Positions 1 through 15,000 of a stretch of DNA of 64,000 nt are shown here, piece by piece (position 1 is the stretch's first letter; each line of letters starts with the position of its first letter). The DNA comes from Dendrophyllia cribrosa (Eukaryota > Cnidaria > Anthozoa > Scleractinia > Dendrophylliidae): positions 25,566,322 to 25,630,321 of the forward strand of contig JAJLRJ010000005.1 of the NCBI GenBank assembly GCA_024195265.1, read 5' to 3'. Under the pieces are notes generated by a model, which did not search any database, was not told where the DNA came from, and saw only the letters and a list, made by a program, of their open reading frames with translations. The position numbers and the translations under genes were made by a program.

Positions 1-71
1 CGAAATCTTGCCGCTGTGATGCGCAGTCTTTTGATTTTCAGTTTTATTTATTGTTATTGTCACTTTCTCAG

Positions 72-3000
72 ACAAGCTTGGACCATTCGGACGATGGCTT
101 CGTCACAGACTTCTCAGTTCTATACTCATTGGAACCCCGCCTCTGGTCGCCCTACAGGTAAAATTTAAGCTTACGTTTTTCTTTTCTGACATGTTCAACA
201 TCGTATATCCGGCGTTTTACTTTCATGGCTTCGCCAGATATTTTATAAGTTTTCTTTTAAATCTCTCATATTTGAGAACTTTTATGTTACCGAAGAGATG
301 CAATATGGGGGCATTGGGGATTCTTTTTTTCATCGCCGCAACTTGCGTTTTGATTTGTTTTGATTTGATTTACAAAGCGCTTCAGATGAAATCGAATCAC
401 TTTGTTGCGCAAAATATTTTATGTAACCTAAGTTATATGATCGTGGGGAGCCTTTGATGTTGACAAGAAGACCAAAGTACACATGCGATATAGTTTAATA
501 AGAGTTTATTTTTGTTACGTGCAAACAAGTTCAGAACTAGAACGTTCGGGAAGACCTACGTGTAATTGGGTTGACGATAATTTTCACACTGCTTTCTGTC
601 ACGTTACATAAAAGAAATGCAAATATTATATCTTGGTTTTTAACCACAATCTACATCTTAACATATTAATTAAACTGTTTTGATAAATTTCAGTTTTATG
701 ATAACATGAAAAGCTGGTGCATATATATAAGCTTAAATAACTAGTTTTCCTCAATTTATTGGACTGCATAATTTCCCACTTTCGTGTATTTTTGTGTAAT
801 CAATATCAAAATAATATATTTTGCCTCCCATCCGGTTTGTTTTTTTCGCTGGATGTTTCAGTAGATTTAAAAAGAAAAATTTGTCACCTAACATAAGTTT
901 GCAGCTGCCATCATTTATGTTTATAATTTTTTTTTTTTTCAAGACAACTTTTTCCTTTACATTTTAGGAAAGTTCTGTATAATCCCATAATTATAAGTTA
1001 TGCATACTGTTCTTAGACTGAAACAAAAGCTGAAGCAATAGAACGCCTAATGAAAAACAAAAGTGCATAAATTGGGAACCCACACACTTATTTGTACTGT
1101 ATTAAAAACTAAAATAATATTAAGCTTTTTGTAAACTGTAAACGGAATTAAAATGGTAAGTGTAAACTTGCCTGTTGTTTCCTTGAAATTATCTGTTGCA
1201 GAGCCAAGTGGAACTTATAAGTTCTATTGTATGATTCTTAACAAGATGGTCTCATTGTAAAACAAGGGGTTGTTTTGGCCATGAACAAGGTTTTGCTCTA
1301 CGTAAAATCATGCATAGGAAACAAAAAGTCCTAATCGTGGTGCTCAACTTTTAAGTTGATCTTGGTAGTTTGGGATGACTGGGCATTGCTTAGAGTGTAC
1401 AGCACTAATGAAAAGGTGTGACTTACATGTTGGTGACAATGAGTTTATGGTAAGAGTAGCACCTTATGTATATAGCTAGCAAAGCAGTCAAATGCAACAG
1501 TTTTCAGAAAGAGCCTTACCATTTCTTACCATTTCTGATGTGTACTTTTGTGTTAACAGCGACGACGTACTCCTACGTGGACTAAATTAATGAAGATCAA
1601 CAGCTTTTTTGGAACAGAAGATTTCTATATACCCATGGGTGTCTTTATTCTTTGGTAGGTAATATGGTACATTTTCAGCAACATGTACAGTCAACCCCAT
1701 TAATATAATACGGACACTGAAGGGACCACGGGAACTGTCCGTATTAACGGGGTGTCCATATTAAGGCGTTTCACATGGATGACGAAATTAAAGTGTTTAT
1801 TGTTTTTAGGGGAAAATACAGTAAATTACTGCAGCTAACCCCACAAATTAAGACATTAAAAAAAAATTACGATTAGACAACTGTTCGTAATTTTCTTTCA
1901 AATAAACTGATGGTATATGTGTAGTTGACTGACTTGGTGCATTTGAGAACATTTTTATCACTTAGAATTAGCCAAAGTACCTGTATTAAGGAGGTTAACT
2001 TTGTATAAGATTGTTTTTATTGGGATGTGAAAAACTGTCTGTTGTCTGCATTCATGGGTGTCCATATAAATCAGGTAAATTTTTGAGACAACGTGTCTGT
2101 GTTTGGCCAGAGACAAGACAACTGTCCTTAATAACGGGGTGTGTGTATTGAGGTGGTGTCCATAAAGTGGGGTTCGATTACAGGTACTGTAAGGTGTTTT
2201 AGAATTGAGGTTTAGCTTAAAGGGACACTGTCACACAGATTTTGCTGTCTTTTGGTCAAAATACACCAAATAGTTGACAATTTTTTAAAATATCGTTGCT
2301 CAAACATAAAATTGCTCTTGGAACACCAAGAAAAAAATATCAAGTGATTTCTTCAAGGAAGAACAAACCATAATCAGTTTTTCTGTGATTTTTCTACGAC
2401 ACTTGGGAGGAACTTCAAGTTGCGATCCATTTCCATCCTGGCCATCCGCAACCAAAGATAACGAATACTAGTTTCTGTGCACTGATAAAGTATTTGTTAA
2501 CAAAACTGGACCATTATTTTTAGGTTTCCATTGTAACAAATATGTTTTTTTGGCTTTTCAAAGTGATACTAAAAATAGGTGACATAGCCCAGGCTTTAAT
2601 ATACACTTGGGACTTTACCTGCCTCCATGTTGCAATCATTATTTTTAGCCGCAACAACCACTAAAAGTTTGGCCCTGGTGGTTGGATTCAGAAAAGATTT
2701 GCTAATTATGTGAACTGTAGATGAAACATAATTGATAGATGTGATCCTCGCGGTGATCTAATCTGAAAAAAAAATTCAGATATGTCGCTGGTATTCAACC
2801 CATGACCTTTGTTATTACTGGACAAAATGCTCTGTTCATTTGAGCTAACTAAGCTATAAAAAACCTCAAAAATTCAGATTTTCCATTGGCAAAAATTCAC
2901 TTAAGAAAACTTGGAGGGTTGAAATAAGGTGTATCAGCTAAGTTCAATTGCACTTGACCTTCCTATAAAGTTATGGTCTGTCATATTGAAGATAATGGTC

Positions 3001-6000
3001 ATAAAACCAACAGGTTTTGAAGTGTGTTGCATGGCAAATGATTGAATAGAAATTTATCTGTCAAGTTATTCAGCCAATGTGAAAATGAAAAAAAAAAACA
3101 TTGTTTTTTGCAACACTGACTTTCAAATGTGCATGTAACTTAATGAGTTATGCAAAATAAATTAAGATGGTCCATCTTCCCAAAATATTGGTTCAAGGGG
3201 AAGTTTGACAAAAAAGGAAGAACAGCAATTGCTAGCAATTCAACTTGGGAGGTTTGCTTCTAAAGCAGACAAAAGTCTTATGACTTAAACTAAGGATTAT
3301 GTTTCTCTTTGTAGGATCATCGATGCCAAGCTTGGTAGATTGTTATGCCTCCTGATGGGAGTGGGTTTCTACACTGCAGGGTTTCTCAAGGTAATATTAC
3401 AGTCCACGCTCTCTCAAGCCTTTAACTCCCAAGTGTTGCCAAATATCAAAATTCAAGAAAAATCCCAAATTTCATTTTGTAGAATATTGAAAAACAAATG
3501 GAACCATGAAAAAGTACTGCAAAAGAGGTTTTATTTGAATGGTCACACCATAGGATTTCGTCCACAGACTCAATCAAAGGCTCTTAAGAGCCAACCTGTG
3601 AATAAGAAATGCTAACATGCAACGCGATATTTCGGTAAGCTTATGTTTTCACACTAAGTCATGGGCGAATGCAAAAAAAAAGAAATCACTTTCATAATGT
3701 CCAGTTCGAGGAAAAAAAAAAGAGTGCACGGGCGTGAGGCCATCTAGAAACACACGCTCAATTAAGACTAAATTTTGTTATTTTAAGGGTAGATACACAT
3801 CAAAATGCGTGTTTCGATTAGAAAATCCTTTTAGGTCGATTTTATGTTGCATTAAAGACTCCAAATGCAAAACATCTTTAAGCTTATTGTTGTTTATATA
3901 CGTTTTCAACAAATTAGTTATTGTTATCGCTGGATTTACGCTGTTCTTGTTATGAAACGCATTTGTAACAAAGCATTACGTCACTAAGTTTACAGCTGAT
4001 GGAAGGAGTGAGTGAGTGAGTGAGTGAGTGAGTGAGTGAGTGAGTGAGTGAGTGAGTGAGTGCTCATTTGCACATCTGTCTCCGTTACTGATAACCCGTT
4101 TATTATGCATGCGCGTATTCACGGGTTAAAAATTAGAACAACACTACATGTCTCCATAATAGACTCTGTCTTCATGTATGTCACCATTTTTAACCCACAA
4201 ATACGCAAAGCGTAATGAATGAGTTATCACTGACGAGGACAGTTTCAGTCAATCGTTTGCTCGCTCATTTACTCCTTCCATCAAAAAGCTAAGCAAAACA
4301 TTCGGTAGAAAGTCTGATAGAAGTAAAACTGAGACTATATAGTTCACAGGACGGCGAAGAGAACGTCTTGTTGTTTATTATATCTGCTCGAGCGGTTCGA
4401 GGTAAGCGAGGGATTTCTCGATTGTTTGGAAGGAAAATAGGCTGGAAATAGCCTAAAACATTTATTGAAATCTTGGAAATCAATACAAATACCCGATTTA
4501 ATTAAAATTTTAAGCAAATATTTCAGTATTGTGCGGGATTGTGCGTATTTTTAGGAATTTTGCAGAATAGTGTGGGTTTGACGGAATTGTGCGGTCCCGC
4601 ACCCGCGCACCCTCTCAGAACCCCTGATTTTACCTCCACTATCACCATTAGTCTTCACGGCATAGTACATTATCTAACAGTCAGATGATCAGAGTTCAAA
4701 TCTTGCCCGGGATCTTTTCTTGGTGGGGGCCATTCGTCAAAAGTCATTATGCTTAATTTTAAAAACATATTGAACTGTGTCACTATAAAAACATAAACTT
4801 ACTGTGCAATATTGCGTTATGCGTAAGCATTTCTTATTCACAGGTTGGCTCACAGAAGCCTTTGCTTAGTGTAACTTTAACAAGCAAAAAGGCACAAAAT
4901 AATAAATTAGTAAAGGTCCAGTTTGGTTTAAAATACTTTTAAACAAAACTGGATCTCTATTATTCTACTAGTGCTCTTAAAGTAAAAATAAGTGTCAGAT
5001 TGCAATTAGACTGCAGATGGCCAGGATGGAAATGGATTGCAACAAGCTTATCGTCTTGTGTCTTGAAAAGTTCACTAAAAACTCTTATAATTATAGTGTA
5101 TTCTCTCTTTGAAAATGTACAATGTACAATGCATGAATGTTGTGATTAAAGTGACTTTCAAACCAGTTTGATTTTTGTTTTCCTTCGTCTCAGATTATAA
5201 TAATGAATCTCAGAGAAAGTAATTTTCAAACCAACAGAAAACATGTACAATACATACATTTACAACACTGCATAAGATTTTTTTTAAAGGTCCGCTTAAA
5301 TATTTTGACCAATGTAGAAACATGAGAATTAAAAACCAAGACCTGATTAATTGAGGAAGTATAAGGTTTCCCATGTACCTTGCACTTTATACTTGCCCTC
5401 CATTGTAAATAAAATCTCAAATTACCTTCAGAAACTTTAAGTGCATAGACCCTATTCATAAATGACGGCCGATTTATTTATTATTCTTTTATATTCATGC
5501 TAATCAGCCCAACTAGCCTCAGTTTAGAGCAAAAATTCTTTTGAATTTTGCAAATGCTAACAAGACTAGTTGGGCTGATTAGCATGAATATAAAAGAATA
5601 ATGAACCGGCCGTCATTTATGAATAGGGTCTATTGAAGAAAGAAGAAGGAATATAATATAGATGTATGTAGCATTTAACATTTAGTTTATCCAGAACCTT
5701 ATGATGCCTTCTAAGAATTTAAAACTCCATGTTTATTATACACGTCACTGTAGATGCAGTTGACTGCAGTTCACATGAATACATACAAGGATTGATAGTT
5801 TTAATATTGCTGTTGATTTTTTCATTTTATTGCAGGATGTTTTTTGCCTTCCTCGGCCACCAAATCCTCCAATAGTTGCCCTAGAAAGTGCCGCACAAAC
5901 ATGGTAAGCAAATATGTTCTCTTCTTCTTCAAACCAGCTTGCACAGTGCATTACTTGTCAATAAAACTTCAGCACAAGTTTAGCATTTGAAGACTCAAAG

Positions 6001-9000
6001 TACTTTTCTTTTTTTTTTTTCATTATTTTCTTTACTGATCTTAAATCACTCAAAACATTGAAACCGTACATAATGTACATGTAGCTCTGCAATGTCAAAT
6101 TCTCATTTATTATTAAATGTTATTTTTCTGTACCAGCTATACAGTACATGTAGAAGAGGGTTTGATTCAACGTTTGCAGTGACTGTCATGTTTATATTGT
6201 ATTACCACTAATTGTTTATTATCAAGATTTTGTGAATACCTACAAGTTTAATGTTCATTGTTCTTGCTTTTTTACCACTGTATGTTCATTATTTCTTTTC
6301 TTTGAATATGTTTTTAGATACAAGCTATATTCAACTATTTTTCCTGAAAAGTGCTTTTTGATTGTACTGTGTGTTATTTGTTTATTTCACCGATCATTTT
6401 TGTGTCACGGCTCAGTATATTTCATATGGATAATTAGCAAATCACAGCTTAGGCTCTCAGTGGATTAGCCAATCACAAGTCAAGCTCATGTTTACATTGG
6501 GGTGTGCTCAGGTTAACATTGTTGTGTGCTTTTTGGAAAAATAATGCCACTCGTACATGCAGTTCTATCTTAAATTCATTCAGAGTCAGATCTTTTGCCT
6601 GTGAAATAGCCCGCTCTCATCGCCCTTTTGTTAAGGACAAATAGTAAACAATCAACTTCAATGCTATATCTTGCTACACTTCATTAGAAAGTCAGTTGAT
6701 TATTTATTATGAGTTGATTATTTAAGGACTTAGGATAAGATTGTTAAAAATATTCATCAAGGATACATTGTAAATTCTTAAATTCAATTATACTTTTGTG
6801 AATTAATATACAATTTTTAAAAGTGTCCTGATCATAATTCTCGTGTTTGTGTCCCAAAACAATGTTGTGCATACATGTACAAGGCTTCTGCCCAAGAAAA
6901 ATTTTAGGGGGCCTTTTGGACTCCTAAAATTAAATGTAAGGAGCCCAGAATTAATACAGAAACTGATACAAACAGGGATTCTGACAGGGTGCGGGGAAAA
7001 AACTAAAATTGTGCGGGAAATAACGTCGATTGTGCGGGAAATTGTGCGGGATTGCGCAATCCTGTGACCAGGCCAGAAAAATATGTCAGGGAGGAAATTC
7101 TGCATAAATGAAAAATACAAATAGATGTTTTACTTTGGGGATTAAAATGTACCCAGCAATCGCCAATTTGCGGCTGTTTTTCTTCACCAAAGTTTATTTG
7201 TCTCAACAAAATCACATTGCGTGACACGATGAACTCGATCGAGTAAAACCAAAATACCACATTTAAGTTCCTTTATGAAAAATCCGTACATTTTATGTAG
7301 TTTGAATAATTCCCATTAAAGGTTCACACAATTTCTTCGAAAGTTTGCCGCAGAAACACAACCTCGAGATGTATGCAAATTGCGTGCTAAATATAATTTG
7401 ATAGCATGGTTGTTTTGCATTTTCCTGAATGAAAACGTCATTCACTTGATTGAAAAAATCAAATCCAGTATTCTGATCAGAACTTAATAATTTTCTCCTA
7501 TCAATCTGAAGTTCCAGCGCTTTATTAGTTTGTTTGTCGATTTGCAAACTTGATAAGTTCTTTGCGAAAATAATTCAGACAGAGTGACATTCATTTCGGC
7601 GTGACCGGGTACATTTCTTCGGTGTTTCTTCTTCGGTCCCCGACATATTAAACTGAAAGAGGAAGCGAAAGCGCTCGAAAAAATATCAACAGGCCGCTAA
7701 GAAAAACGACACAATGTCTGAAAAGCTACGCGAAAAAATCTGTAGGAAGTCGGAAAGAAGTAAAACTGAGACTAGTTCCCAGGACGACGAAGAGAACGCC
7801 TTGTTGTTTTTATATCGATCCTCTCGAGCTGTTCGAGGAAAGCGAGGGTTTTCTCGATTGTTTGGAAGGAAAATGGGCTGAAAATAGCCTAAAACGTTTC
7901 TCGAAATCTTGGTAATCAATAGAAATACCTGATTTAATTAAAATTTTAATCAAATATTTCAGTATTGTGCGGGATTGTGCGGATTTTTAGGAATTGTGCA
8001 GAATTGTGCGGAATTGTGCGGGTTTGACTGAATTGTGCGGTCCCGCACCCGCGCATCCTGTCAGAATCCCTGTACAAACATGTTTGAGTCATAAATTGGT
8101 TCACATGTAGCTGTCTAATCTAAAACAGCTGTGCAACTAATAATTGCAGAAAGCAATCATGGATGGTTTTCATATTAATGAGCATTTTCAGTAGTCGTAA
8201 GAATATTAAGAATAGTGGAGTACCTTATTACAGGAAACTGATGCTTGTGTTAATAGTTTAAAAAAATTTAGGAGCTCTTTGGACTCCCAAAATTAAAAGT
8301 TAGGATTCCAGAATTAATACAGAAACTGAATATACAAACATGTTTGAGTCTTATTGTATTTATATACAGTAGCTGTCTTATCCAAAACAGCTGTGTAACT
8401 AATAACAGGAAGCAATCATGGATGGTTTTCATATTAATGAGCATTTTTAAATAATCGGATTGCAATCATATATAATGAGAATAGGAAGAATAGTGGATTA
8501 CTTGAGGAAATTAAAATTAAAACTTGTGATATTAGTTTATTAAGGTTTTTGAAAGTAAGGTGACTTAACTTGACGTAAATTGGAGGGAAAATGCATTCTG
8601 AATAAAGGAAATTAACGTGAAAGGGGAGGTACAATTTCAAAGTGAAGGAAATTAATACAAAATTAACACAAAGAAACACAGTTTGTGGTAACAACAGGAA
8701 CAAATTTTACATTATTTCAACACTGAATAATAATTATAAAGAAAAGTAGGTTAGGACTTTGCTGAACATTTTTATTTTTAGGTTTTTAACTCATTTCTAT
8801 CAAAGCCATAACTTCCTCCATTTAAACTGGCATAATTAAAAGTTATGTATTGTACTCATCAAAACCTTTCATATCATGCATGGACATAGATGTTTTAGTT
8901 GCCAGTTTGGAAAAAAGGGGATTTGCCTTGAGCAAGGCTTAAAAAGTTAATGTCTTACCAGTGCTGTATATACATGTTGGTAATAAATGTACAATGTATT

Positions 9001-12000
9001 TATTAAATTATAAAACTGAGCTGTATACATGTAGCACTGTTAATGGTGTGTACATAATCATAATCATCTATTTTCTTTCTTCTTTTTCAGGGGACTTCCC
9101 AGTCATCATGCTGTCTTGGGAGTTCTTATTCCTTGGTAATTATGAACAAACTGCTAATTTAAATTAGATTGATCAATAAATCATCAAACTACATGTAAGG
9201 GGCTGTCTACATCGAGGCCAGTGGAAGAATCATCCTAGAAGGAGAAACAACTTTTCATAAATTTGGCTTACATGCAGAAATGTGATAGCGGTTTGAATGT
9301 CGGAGCAGATAACGAGCTTCAACGTTCATGTATTTATCTTTTTACATGTAGCTCCATTTCTGGAGTTGGAGGCACTGTCCTCTAGTGGTAAGGGCGCCAG
9401 ACTTTCAACCTGAAGTGAAGGTTGGTGGTTTGAGCCTGCTCTCTGCCGTTGTGTTGTTTTCTTAGACAAGAAACTGCTCAATGTTGTCTCTCTCCACCCT
9501 CGTGTATAAATGGGTACCGGTGGCATAATACTGGAGGATAACCTTGTGATGGACTAGCATCCCATCTAGCAGGGAGTAGTTATACTCTCATTATAATTGT
9601 TTTTTTTGTTTTTTTGCTTCATGCTACAGAAACCAGGTTAAGCTTCAGTAGTTGTGAGCCATTAGGTTTGTGTGAAGACTTATCATTATTTTCTTTTCTG
9701 ATGTGGCTTCTTTCTTCTCTTTTTGGGGACTTGGACTTCTTGAAAATCTCCTGCCACATTTTGATCAGTTCTCGGAATCTTGATTGACAGGTCGCTACTC
9801 ACTGCTGACTCTCTGCTTTGAGCCTTGTATCTATCAAACTCAAGTGGTGCAGAACGGTGTAGCCTTTCAGAAATATCATCATCGACAGTTTTGTATAGCA
9901 AAGAAATTGTGCAAGGATCTTCCTATCTCTCAGCTACAATGATCCTTGCCGCAGCTAGGGCCAAGTACAACCTTTTGAATGTAAATGAAAAGTAGAAAAC
10001 ATATCTCGCCTCCTTCTAGAATGATCTTAGTCTAGGATCTTATTCCCTCCATGTAAACAGCCCCTAACTAATCTGCTCATATTAGACTACATGTAACTAC
10101 TACATGGCTGTTTTCTTGCAGTCTTTGGGTGACAAGAAAGTGCACAAAGCTTTACTGCTGGGTACCCTAAATTTTAACCCTTAGAGCACAGCCTTGACTA
10201 GCCACTAAACATAACTAAAATGTTTTATTCCTTTGCAGGTATATTTGGTTTTACTCATACATTCACTTTTCAATGCCTCAATGGGGATTTGCCATTCTTT
10301 TTTTCTTCATTGTATATTGTAAGTAAATAATTGTACCATACCTGTTTCTTGGAATGGTTCTTTAAAATGTTTACACATATTTAAGGCAGCAGAAGAACAT
10401 GTAGGGACTCCCAAAAAGTAACAGTTCAGGTAGAGGAAGACTGCTTGATCTACATGTAAATGTAACAAAGATGGTTACTATCTGAGTAGGCAATCGGCTA
10501 TTATGGCCGGCAACTGCTGTGAAGATGACCAGGAACTCAAGCTTTGAAAATGATGAAATAACAACAGACATGGAAGACTATCTTAAAGTGCACCTAACCC
10601 CAAAATTGTTTTTTTGCTTTATCAACTCTATGTACGTTGAAAAGTTGAATAGTTAAACATTTCTTGTGTTTAACATTGCGGTTGTGAATTATAGAGGTTT
10701 GAATTTGCAAAATGTTAATAAGATGACGTCAAATCAAGAATCGTTTATGTTTCCACCTCCAAGTAATATTTTTTTACAAATCAATTGACTATTAACAGTT
10801 TTTATTTAGTATTTCTTAAATTGATTATCCTTAAGCTGTGAACTGCGTATTGTAAATTGAAGTATAAATAATTGTAAAGTCTTGATTTGACGTCATCTAA
10901 TTAGCATTTTGTAAATTCAAATCTCTATAACTCACTAGCACGACGTTAAAAACAAGACATATTTCACTATTCGACTTTTCAACGTACATCAAGTTGATTA
11001 AAAGAAATAAAAATTGGGAGTAAGGTGCACTTTAAGTTTATGACCACCTACATTCCTTGTGTAAGCTTATTAACAGCCCAGTCTGGTAGTGGCCAGTGCC
11101 ATGAATCAATTTACTGTAAAAGAGTTATTTTTTTAGCCCTTCACTTGTTTATAGATGGGGGTGAATAGGCTCGCGGATCAGCAGATTTGGCCTTGGAAAG
11201 CGCACGGATTGGGGATTTTAGCAATAAATTAAGTGGATTTGCAGATTTGAAAATTACTGTGGATCATGGATCAACCGAAAATTTTGGCCCAGATTCTGGA
11301 CTTTGTCTGTCTAGCAGTTCAGGTTGTGGATCGGATCGTTAATTTTTGGTTGGTGTTTTGTCAACTAATTTTTTCAGTTTGTCAGTGCAAAGGCTGAAAA
11401 CTTCGAGTAAAATCTGAATACTGCACGAGAAAAACAAAGCAAATATACCTATGTGCAGTATATTTATACTGTGGAAAGTTTTAAAGTAATAGAGATCCAG
11501 ATTTCAACAAAAATAACGTTAGATCGAGGGATCGGGTCAAAAAATAGCACGGATCGGTGGATTTGCATACCCCTATTCACCCCCCTCTTTACAATACATG
11601 TGGTGAGCTGAAGCACTTCTTTTGACTGCTCTCACAAGTAAACCACTCCCCTCAGCAACCACCCAGGCCTTGCAAAACCTCATTTAAATTCTAAAAGAAA
11701 ACTGCATAACTGAAAGCTCCTGTAAGTGACTGCAACCTGGCACATTTGTGTTGGACAAACTGAGGTTTTCCTTAGTTTTTTAAAGAAGAAGTGTTCTGCT
11801 GAAATATTTAAATTTAGTGTACTAAATTTTTGGGCCAGGAAGTATACAAAGTTAATTGGATCATAAGATTGAACAGGGCTCGAAATTGCGCCTGTATCGG
11901 GCGCATTTGCGACTAAAGATTTCGCTTTTGCGACTAAAATTTGTCTATTAGTCGCGATATTGCTACTGTGTTACGGCCTAGCTAATAAAGGAATTATATT

Positions 12001-15000
12001 TAACAGTCTTGTGTCGTACATAGAACTGGTATAGTAGTAATTTTATCTGAAAAATCCTACAAAATTCACGTTGAATGTTGCGTGACTTAATTATCGATTT
12101 CATGCTGCATTAACGCGGTTTCTAAGAAGTGTATCACAGGCGCACTTTTTCAGACTTTCTCAGAAATTGCTCGTTTCTCATTTCCGGTTTCGGTAGCAGT
12201 AGTTTGTTTGTTTGTTGTTTTTTTTTGCAACTAAAATTTTCAAACTTGCGACTACGTTTTAGGAGTTACTCGCAAATTGCTATTGAGAATTTTTTTAAAT
12301 TTCGAGCCCTGTTGAACAGAGCAAAAACAAAACAATTAGTTTGGGGATAAAGTGCAGGATTACGAAGATAGAAGTGGATCACAACTTTCGACAAATTTAA
12401 TTCCATTACAGGCGGTCAAGAAATCAAAATTGTCATTCTGTTGGAACTTTTTACCCATTATTTCGTCTTGTATTTCCTTGCTTTCGTCGCTTTTGGTGAC
12501 TTCTTCTTTCCTTTTCAAAGCGATAAACCAAGCTAATTAAAGCAAGCTCCTGGCCATATTAATGAAAACATGACAAATCAGTCTTGACAATAAGTTCTTG
12601 TAAGTAAAACTGTTTAACTGTAATTTTGTCCTCTTTTACAGGGTCTGTATCAGTGATGTTTAGTCGGCTATATCTTGGAGTGCACAGTCCAGCAGATATT
12701 GTGGCTGGAGGAATTGTTGGATGTGTGATTTTGGCTTACTGGATAAAAATTGACACAATCCTGGACAGATACATAACTTTTGGAGATAATGGTGTGTAGA
12801 AGCATTTTTGCATTTTTTTGTTAATCGTGTACTAAATTAATTAGCAAAAATAGCACATAATTATGTTTATGCAATCTGGTTCAAACATGAACAAAATTTT
12901 CTTTGAACAGGTCTACAAAAGAAGATAATTTACGGTCATGTTAAAACGCAGACTGCAGACCGTGCAGACTGTGCAGACCATGCAGACTGTGCAGACTGAA
13001 TTTTTTTGATCCTGATTATTTTGTTACTTTTCCAAAAACCGTGAACACTTTGATTTGATTTTGACATTTCCCATTGTGCAGCAACCAATCAGAAGTGACT
13101 CGAAACCGCAAGAAACCCAAACAAACGGTTTATAGTCACGAAACCACGCTTCTCTGTTTCTTTGCAAAAGAATCGTCGCCGCTTCTCTGTAGTTTTGCAC
13201 CTAAAGACACTTCTGTAACTAACTAACCCAAACGAGTACCCCTTGCTTCTGTTCTATTTTGCAGTTATACCGTCGTAAAATTTAAAATTTTTGTTTTTTC
13301 TGCTTTCGCGGTTGATTGGTTTGCGCGCGATTTTCTTTTCAACGGTTATGTCACGCCGTACAAAGCTTTCCCCCGTGACATTTCGTTGAGAAAAAATCGC
13401 CCAAACGGCCAAGGTTCGATTCGGAATTTAAGAAATTTAAAACCTATAGAAGCAAAAGAAAAAAAACCAGTGAGTCAGGTTTTCAAACTTTATTAAGATT
13501 ATTGCAGGTGGCGATTATTTTTCGATCCACAGAAACCCTCATGATTATCAGATATCATTGAATATTCTCGCCTTCAAATTTTGCAACTGCCGTATTGCAA
13601 TTAGCCACACACGGCAAAGTAGCTAGCTGCTGATCAGCCAGAGATCAAAGCAAAAGAAACGTTGTGCAGTAGCTGTAAAACTTACCGTGCTGGGAAAAAA
13701 AGTTGACAAGTTTTAATATGGCAAGTTTAAGCAGTACTGTAGTTACATATTTGCATGCTCGTAAGTTAACACTTTCTTCATTCGCTGGAACAGCCGATTT
13801 TGTCCTCGCTCAGTAGCTTTTTCGAAAATTCACTTTTTCCAGGGAAACTAATCCTCAGGAACTGTCATGTGTTATTTTCCGGCTTTTTCGCTAAATGTTT
13901 TTGCAATACTGCCGCAATGGACAAGTGTTGTGTACACTGAACACTGACAAACCGATGAACGCGACAACTGAGCATGAGGCAAACGTATTGCTAAACGTCT
14001 GTCTGGTTTTTAGCCGTTACAGTAAAATCGCTCTGATTTCTACTTCATTTACAAAGAAAGACGAAAGTTGACGAAAGTTAAACTAGCAGTAAAAAAAACT
14101 ACAGCGAGGCGGCAACGATTGTTTTGCAAGGAAACAGAGAAGCGTGGTTTCGTGACTATAAACAGTTTGTTTGGGTTTCTTGCAGTTTCGAGTCGCTTCT
14201 GATTGGTTGCTGCATAATGGGAAATGTCAAAATCAAATCAAAGTGTTCACGGTTTTTGGAAAAGTAACAAAATAATTGGGATAAAAAAAGACTCAGTCTG
14301 CACAGTCTGTATGGTCTGCACAGTCTGCACAGTCTGCACAGTCTGCAGTCTGCAGTCTGCAGTCTGTAGTCTGCGTTTTAACATGACCGGATAATTTATA
14401 AGCTACGTGTACATAAATTATTAAGGGCTGGTTCCCACTAGCGATGTAAGCGGAATTGGAATCACAAAAAGTTAGGAGCTAGTGGAAATCAAAACGACTT
14501 TAGCTGATGATAAGCGACGGAAGCAGAAGCAGAATTGGAAGAAAGAAGAAACGTTCTGATCCTTTCCATTCCGATTCCGTTGAGCTTCCGATTACGATTG
14601 CAACTCCATTTTTAATTTACACTAGAATATAAGGTTCCTTAGCTTTCAACCCTGCTTCCGATTACATCGCTATTGGAAACCAGCCTTAAAGGCTGGTTTT
14701 CACTAGCGCATAAGCACAAGCATAAGCATATTAAGAGATCCAGAAGCAAGTGAGAACTCCCACGACATAAGCATAAGCGTAAGCACAAGAAGAACGAACA
14801 CGTTCCTTTCTTCTTGTGCTTATGCTATGCTTGTGTCACATTTATGTCAAGTGAGAACAGGGATGAAATAAGCACAAGCATAAGCACAAGGCGGTCAACC
14901 AATCATCGCTCACTTTGACCCAGACCTCATCGAGAAACTTGCCACAAGCAAAATCAAAATGGCGGATTCCGGTCAAGTGTCAGTTGATGAACTCCTGGCA

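Noticed and set aside
94..157. ATG at 94 in good context as the SGPP start (MASSQTSQFY...)
   Set aside because: It leaves the exon in phase 1, while exon 2 at 1560 must be entered in phase 0; the joined frame stops within eight codons. The LVALQ frame joins correctly.
4005..4062. CRISPR-like or regulatory tandem array
   Set aside because: Simple tetranucleotide microsatellite without spacers.
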